From: Chloroflexota bacterium
Lineage (GTDB): Bacteria > Chloroflexota > Limnocylindria > QHBO01
Direction: 5' to 3'
NCBI GenBank assembly: GCA_013820865.1
Contig: JACDHU010000079.1
Span: 1 to 7,432, forward strand
DNA length: 7,432 nt
Part shown: positions 5,081 through 7,432 of the stretch, one piece after another
How the letters are laid out: the number at the start of each line of letters is the position of its first letter
How positions within the stretch are numbered: position 1 is the first letter of the stretch
The notes under the pieces: generated by a model
Seen by the model: the letters and a program-made list of their open reading frames with translations, nothing else
Database searches by the model: none
Told to the model about the DNA's origin: nothing
Made by a program: the position numbers and the translations under genes

Positions 5081-7342
5081 TCACTCGAACCGAGTCGCGT
5101 CTGAGTCCGTTGCCCGCTCGAGGAATGGCAGGACCGCGAGGACGACGAGGAGCCCGCCACCGATGCCGATTCCGACAGGGATGAAGATCGACAGGCCCGG
5201 CAGCCCGGGATCTGCCGCGCGGCCGAGTCGAGCGATCAGTTGCGCCACTCCGACGCCTGCGAGTGCGGCCGTCAGGGAGGCGAGAACCAGCGGCCCCACC
5301 GCCTCGATGAACACCATGCGGCGCATCTGACTCATCGGCATCCCGGAGAGGCGCAGTAGCCCCAGCGGTCGGCGTCGTTCGATGAGCCCGCCGATCACCG
5401 ACATCGCGAGGCTGGAGCCGGCGACGAGCATGACCGCGACGAGGCCGAAATTGATCAGCCATCCCAGCTCATCGAAGGTGGAGAGGCGCAGGGTGCTCTC
5501 ATCTTTTCCACTCAGGACGAATGTCGCCGGCAGGGCGGCCTCGACCGCCGACCTCACCCGTTCGATGGTTGCCCTGGTTCCATCTGTCGCGATCAGGATG
5601 CGCGATGGCGCCATCTCATCGATCTCACCGCGCACGGCCGCAGGGTCGAGCAGCCCCGGGAAGTAGACGTCATCGGGCACGGTCATCGGCGCGACGCTCG
5701 CGACCGTGATGCTGCCGGTCCACGTGGAGCCGGGCTCGGTTCCCGCTTCGGCGATCTCGTGGCTGCCCAACGGGATCGTCTCGGCTGGCGTGATGAAGTC
5801 GGCCGTCCCGCAGGACGAGAGGTCAATGTCGAGCACCGCCCGTGCGTCGTCGCAGCTGATGACCAGCGCCCTCGCCACGAAGCCGCCATCGAGAAAGACC
5901 TCGACGTCTCGCTCCGTGACAACCCGCTCAACGCCGTTCATCGCCTCGAGCTCGCTGACAATGGAGCGAAGGCGATCGGCGCCTACCTGGAACTGGTTGA
6001 TCTCGACCGCCGAGACCGTGCTCGCCTGCAGGCCGTTGCTTGCGACGAGGTTGACCGACGACTGGATGGGACCGATGAGGGCGTGGAAGACGGAACCGAT
6101 GAAGACTGCGAGGATGACGCCGCTGATGGCGTAGAAGCCGCCACGTGGATCGGCTCCCAAGCGGCGGGCGGCGATCAGCGTTGCTGGCTGGCTGGCGTTC
6201 CGATGGAGGATGCGGGCCACCAGCGACACGAGATACGGCCCGGCCCAGACCAGCGCGCCGACGAGGAGGAGGAACGAGGCACCGATCACGATGAGGCGCG
6301 TGTCGGGGTCGCCTGAACCGCCGCCGCCCTCCCACGCGATGGACGCCGCGAGGAACCCGGTGGCACCAAGCAGCGGCACAAGCCGCGCAGCCGAGACGGA
6401 GCTCCGAGACGAGCGGCGCGCTGCGCCAAGCGGCGCCGAGAGCGTTCCGCGCAGGCCCAGAAGTGAAGCGCCGACGGATACGAGCGGCACCAGGACCACG
6501 ACCGTGGCGGCCCACACAAGATCCGGAGTCAGGTCATCCACGAACCAGCGATGACCATCGAAGGGAAGCAGGGCCGCGACGGGACGGAACAGAAAGAACA
6601 GGACGATCCCGGCGAGCGCCCCGGCGCTGCCGGCCACGAACGCCTCGACGGCGGCCAGTCGGCGCGCCTGCGCCGGCGACGCACCGACGAGACGCACGGC
6701 GGCGAATCGCTCCGCGCGCCGGGCCGCCGACAGGCGGGTTGCGGTCGCTACGAAGATTGCCACTGGTGCCAGGAGGCCAACGATCCCGATCGCGAATGCC
6801 GTTCGCAGGAAGCCCTGCAGGGACGGTGGACGGCTCTCCGCCTCGAACGAGCTGACGCCGAGCGCGTTCGCCAGGTCATCACGTCCGACGCCCGTGATCG
6901 CCACCAGCTCGCCCGGATCGGCGAGGGCAACGTCACCGATCTCGCCGACCATGTTCCCGAAGCGGTCACCGAGCTGCTCTACCGGCTCCGTTGCCACGAG
7001 GTCGACGAGGGCGGGTGAGAGGTACGAGGAGCCAGGTCCAGGCAGCGCCGGAATGCCCGGCGGGATGGGCGCCGAGGGGTCGGAACCGGCAACGAGCACA
7101 CGCACGAGCTGTCGATCGCCGTAGCCGTCGTCGAGGTACGCCACGCTGGTCTGGATGGCGTCCGGGTCGAAAGCGAGAACGCTCGGGTCTCGCCAGGCAA
7201 GCCGTTCGGCGCGCGTCTGGATCGCAGGGTCGATGGTAAGGGCCAGGAGGAGGACCCCGGTCCCGAGCGCGATCCCGAAGGCGGTCAGCGCCAGCGCGCC
7301 CCGACCACCGGCAAGTGCGAGGCGCAGGCCCAGCCGGTTCAT
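5081..7342 (-). CDS. FtsX-type ABC transporter permease (two FtsX domains, about 10 TM helices)
   Basis: This 753-residue permease belongs to the FtsX/MacB/LolC superfamily (type VII ABC systems). Predicted helices are at about residues 15-37, 180-200, 231-251, 276-298, 321-336, 350-374, 405-425, 628-652, 682-705 and 717-740. Both FtsX repeats show the typical cytoplasmic coupling sequence after their first helix: ERFAAVRLVGASPAQARRL (211-229) and ERRRPLGLLRLSGMPMSQMR (655-674). Two large extracytoplasmic domains lie between helices 1 and 2 (about 38-178) and helices 7 and 8 (about 426-627). The only two cysteines, Cys497 and Cys511, are both in the second domain. Family members act as mechanotransmitters or lipid/lipoprotein extruders rather than channels. 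The ATG overlaps the ATPase stop (ATGA), and the carboxypeptidase starts 1 nt downstream, so the three genes form one operon. The substrate or partner is not shown by sequence. Confidence 0.93.
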   Translation of the reverse strand: MNRLGLRLALAGGRGALALTAFGIALGTGVLLLALTIDPAIQTRAERLAWRDPSVLAFDPDAIQTSVAYLDDGYGDRQLVRVLVAGSDPSAPIPPGIPALPGPGSSYLSPALVDLVATEPVEQLGDRFGNMVGEIGDVALADPGELVAITGVGRDDLANALGVSSFEAESRPPSLQGFLRTAFAIGIVGLLAPVAIFVATATRLSAARRAERFAAVRLVGASPAQARRLAAVEAFVAGSAGALAGIVLFFLFRPVAALLPFDGHRWFVDDLTPDLVWAATVVVLVPLVSVGASLLGLRGTLSAPLGAARRSSRSSVSAARLVPLLGATGFLAASIAWEGGGGSGDPDTRLIVIGASFLLLVGALVWAGPYLVSLVARILHRNASQPATLIAARRLGADPRGGFYAISGVILAVFIGSVFHALIGPIQSSVNLVASNGLQASTVSAVEINQFQVGADRLRSIVSELEAMNGVERVVTERDVEVFLDGGFVARALVISCDDARAVLDIDLSSCGTADFITPAETIPLGSHEIAEAGTEPGSTWTGSITVASVAPMTVPDDVYFPGLLDPAAVRGEIDEMAPSRILIATDGTRATIERVRSAVEAALPATFVLSGKDESTLRLSTFDELGWLINFGLVAVMLVAGSSLAMSVIGGLIERRRPLGLLRLSGMPMSQMRRMVFIEAVGPLVLASLTAALAGVGVAQLIARLGRAADPGLPGLSIFIPVGIGIGGGLLVVLAVLPFLERATDSDATRFE

Positions 7343-7432
7343 CGGGCCACGGCCAGGGCTGCCCGTTGGGTGCCGGCAATGAGGCCATCGCGGACGATCA
7401 CCTCGCGGTCGGCGTAGGCGGCGACGCGCGGC
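7339..7432 (-). CDS. ABC transporter ATP-binding protein, C-terminal 30 codons only (continues beyond the right edge)
   Basis: The minus-strand frame ending in TGA 7341-7339 encodes PRVAAYADREVIVRDGLIAG and then ten residues ending in AVAR. This matches the segment just after the H-loop of FtsE/LolD/MacB-type ATPases, where the usual pattern is THDxxVAxxADRxxxxxDGxI. The Walker A, Walker B and signature motifs would lie outside the window. The stop codon overlaps the permease ATG by 2 nt (ATGA), which fits an ATPase-permease pair. Only the tail is visible, so completeness cannot be judged. Confidence 0.82.
   Translation of the reverse strand, partial: PRVAAYADREVIVRDGLIAGTQRAALAVAR

Noticed and set aside
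5080..5160. Upstream in-frame ATG at 5160 as the carboxypeptidase start
   Set aside because: It would bury the signal peptide behind a Ser/Arg-rich stretch that overlaps the permease gene. ATG 5079 gives a clean exported protein.
1..7432. CRISPR arrays, tRNA or rRNA genes, insertion sequences, phage genes
   Set aside because: I saw no regularly spaced repeats, no cloverleaf-like sequence and no transposase or integrase motifs in any frame I read.

Overview
The window is high-GC bacterial chromosomal DNA (roughly two thirds G+C by eye) that is almost fully coding. Codons end strongly in G or C, start codons include GTG and TTG, and Shine-Dalgarno sequences are weak. Together with the three-gene transhydrogenase and the exported lipoprotein, this suggests a high-GC Chloroflexota or Actinobacteriota-like organism. 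That assignment is inference; nothing here fixes the taxon.

Layout. (1) Positions 1-573, minus strand: the 5' part of an exported lipoprotein gene that runs off the left edge. (2) Positions 574-697: a divergent control region with an extended -10-like element and a perfect 9-bp inverted repeat in the pnt leader. (3) Positions 698-3588, plus strand: a tight operon pntAA-pntAB-pntB encoding all three subunits of the proton-translocating NAD(P) transhydrogenase. (4) Positions 3589-3721: a short spacer with a GC-rich hairpin. (5) Positions 3722-4348, plus strand: a CPBP-family intramembrane protease whose annotated N-terminus looks incomplete. (6) Positions 4349-4419: a convergent gap with a small perfect hairpin. 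(7) Positions 7432 down to 4420, minus strand: an operon read in the order ABC ATPase (only its 3' end is in the window), a 753-residue FtsX-type ABC permease, and an exported M15/VanY-type D-Ala-D-Ala carboxypeptidase. The junctions are an ATGA overlap and a 1-nt gap.

How the genes work together. The Pnt complex uses the proton motive force to move hydride from NADH to NADP+, supplying NADPH. The minus-strand operon joins an FtsE/LolD-like ATPase, an FtsX-like permease with two large extracytoplasmic domains and a secreted peptidoglycan peptidase. This resembles systems in which an FtsX-type ABC complex transmits ATP hydrolysis to an extracytoplasmic hydrolase. It is the most interesting part of the window, although every component belongs to a known family.
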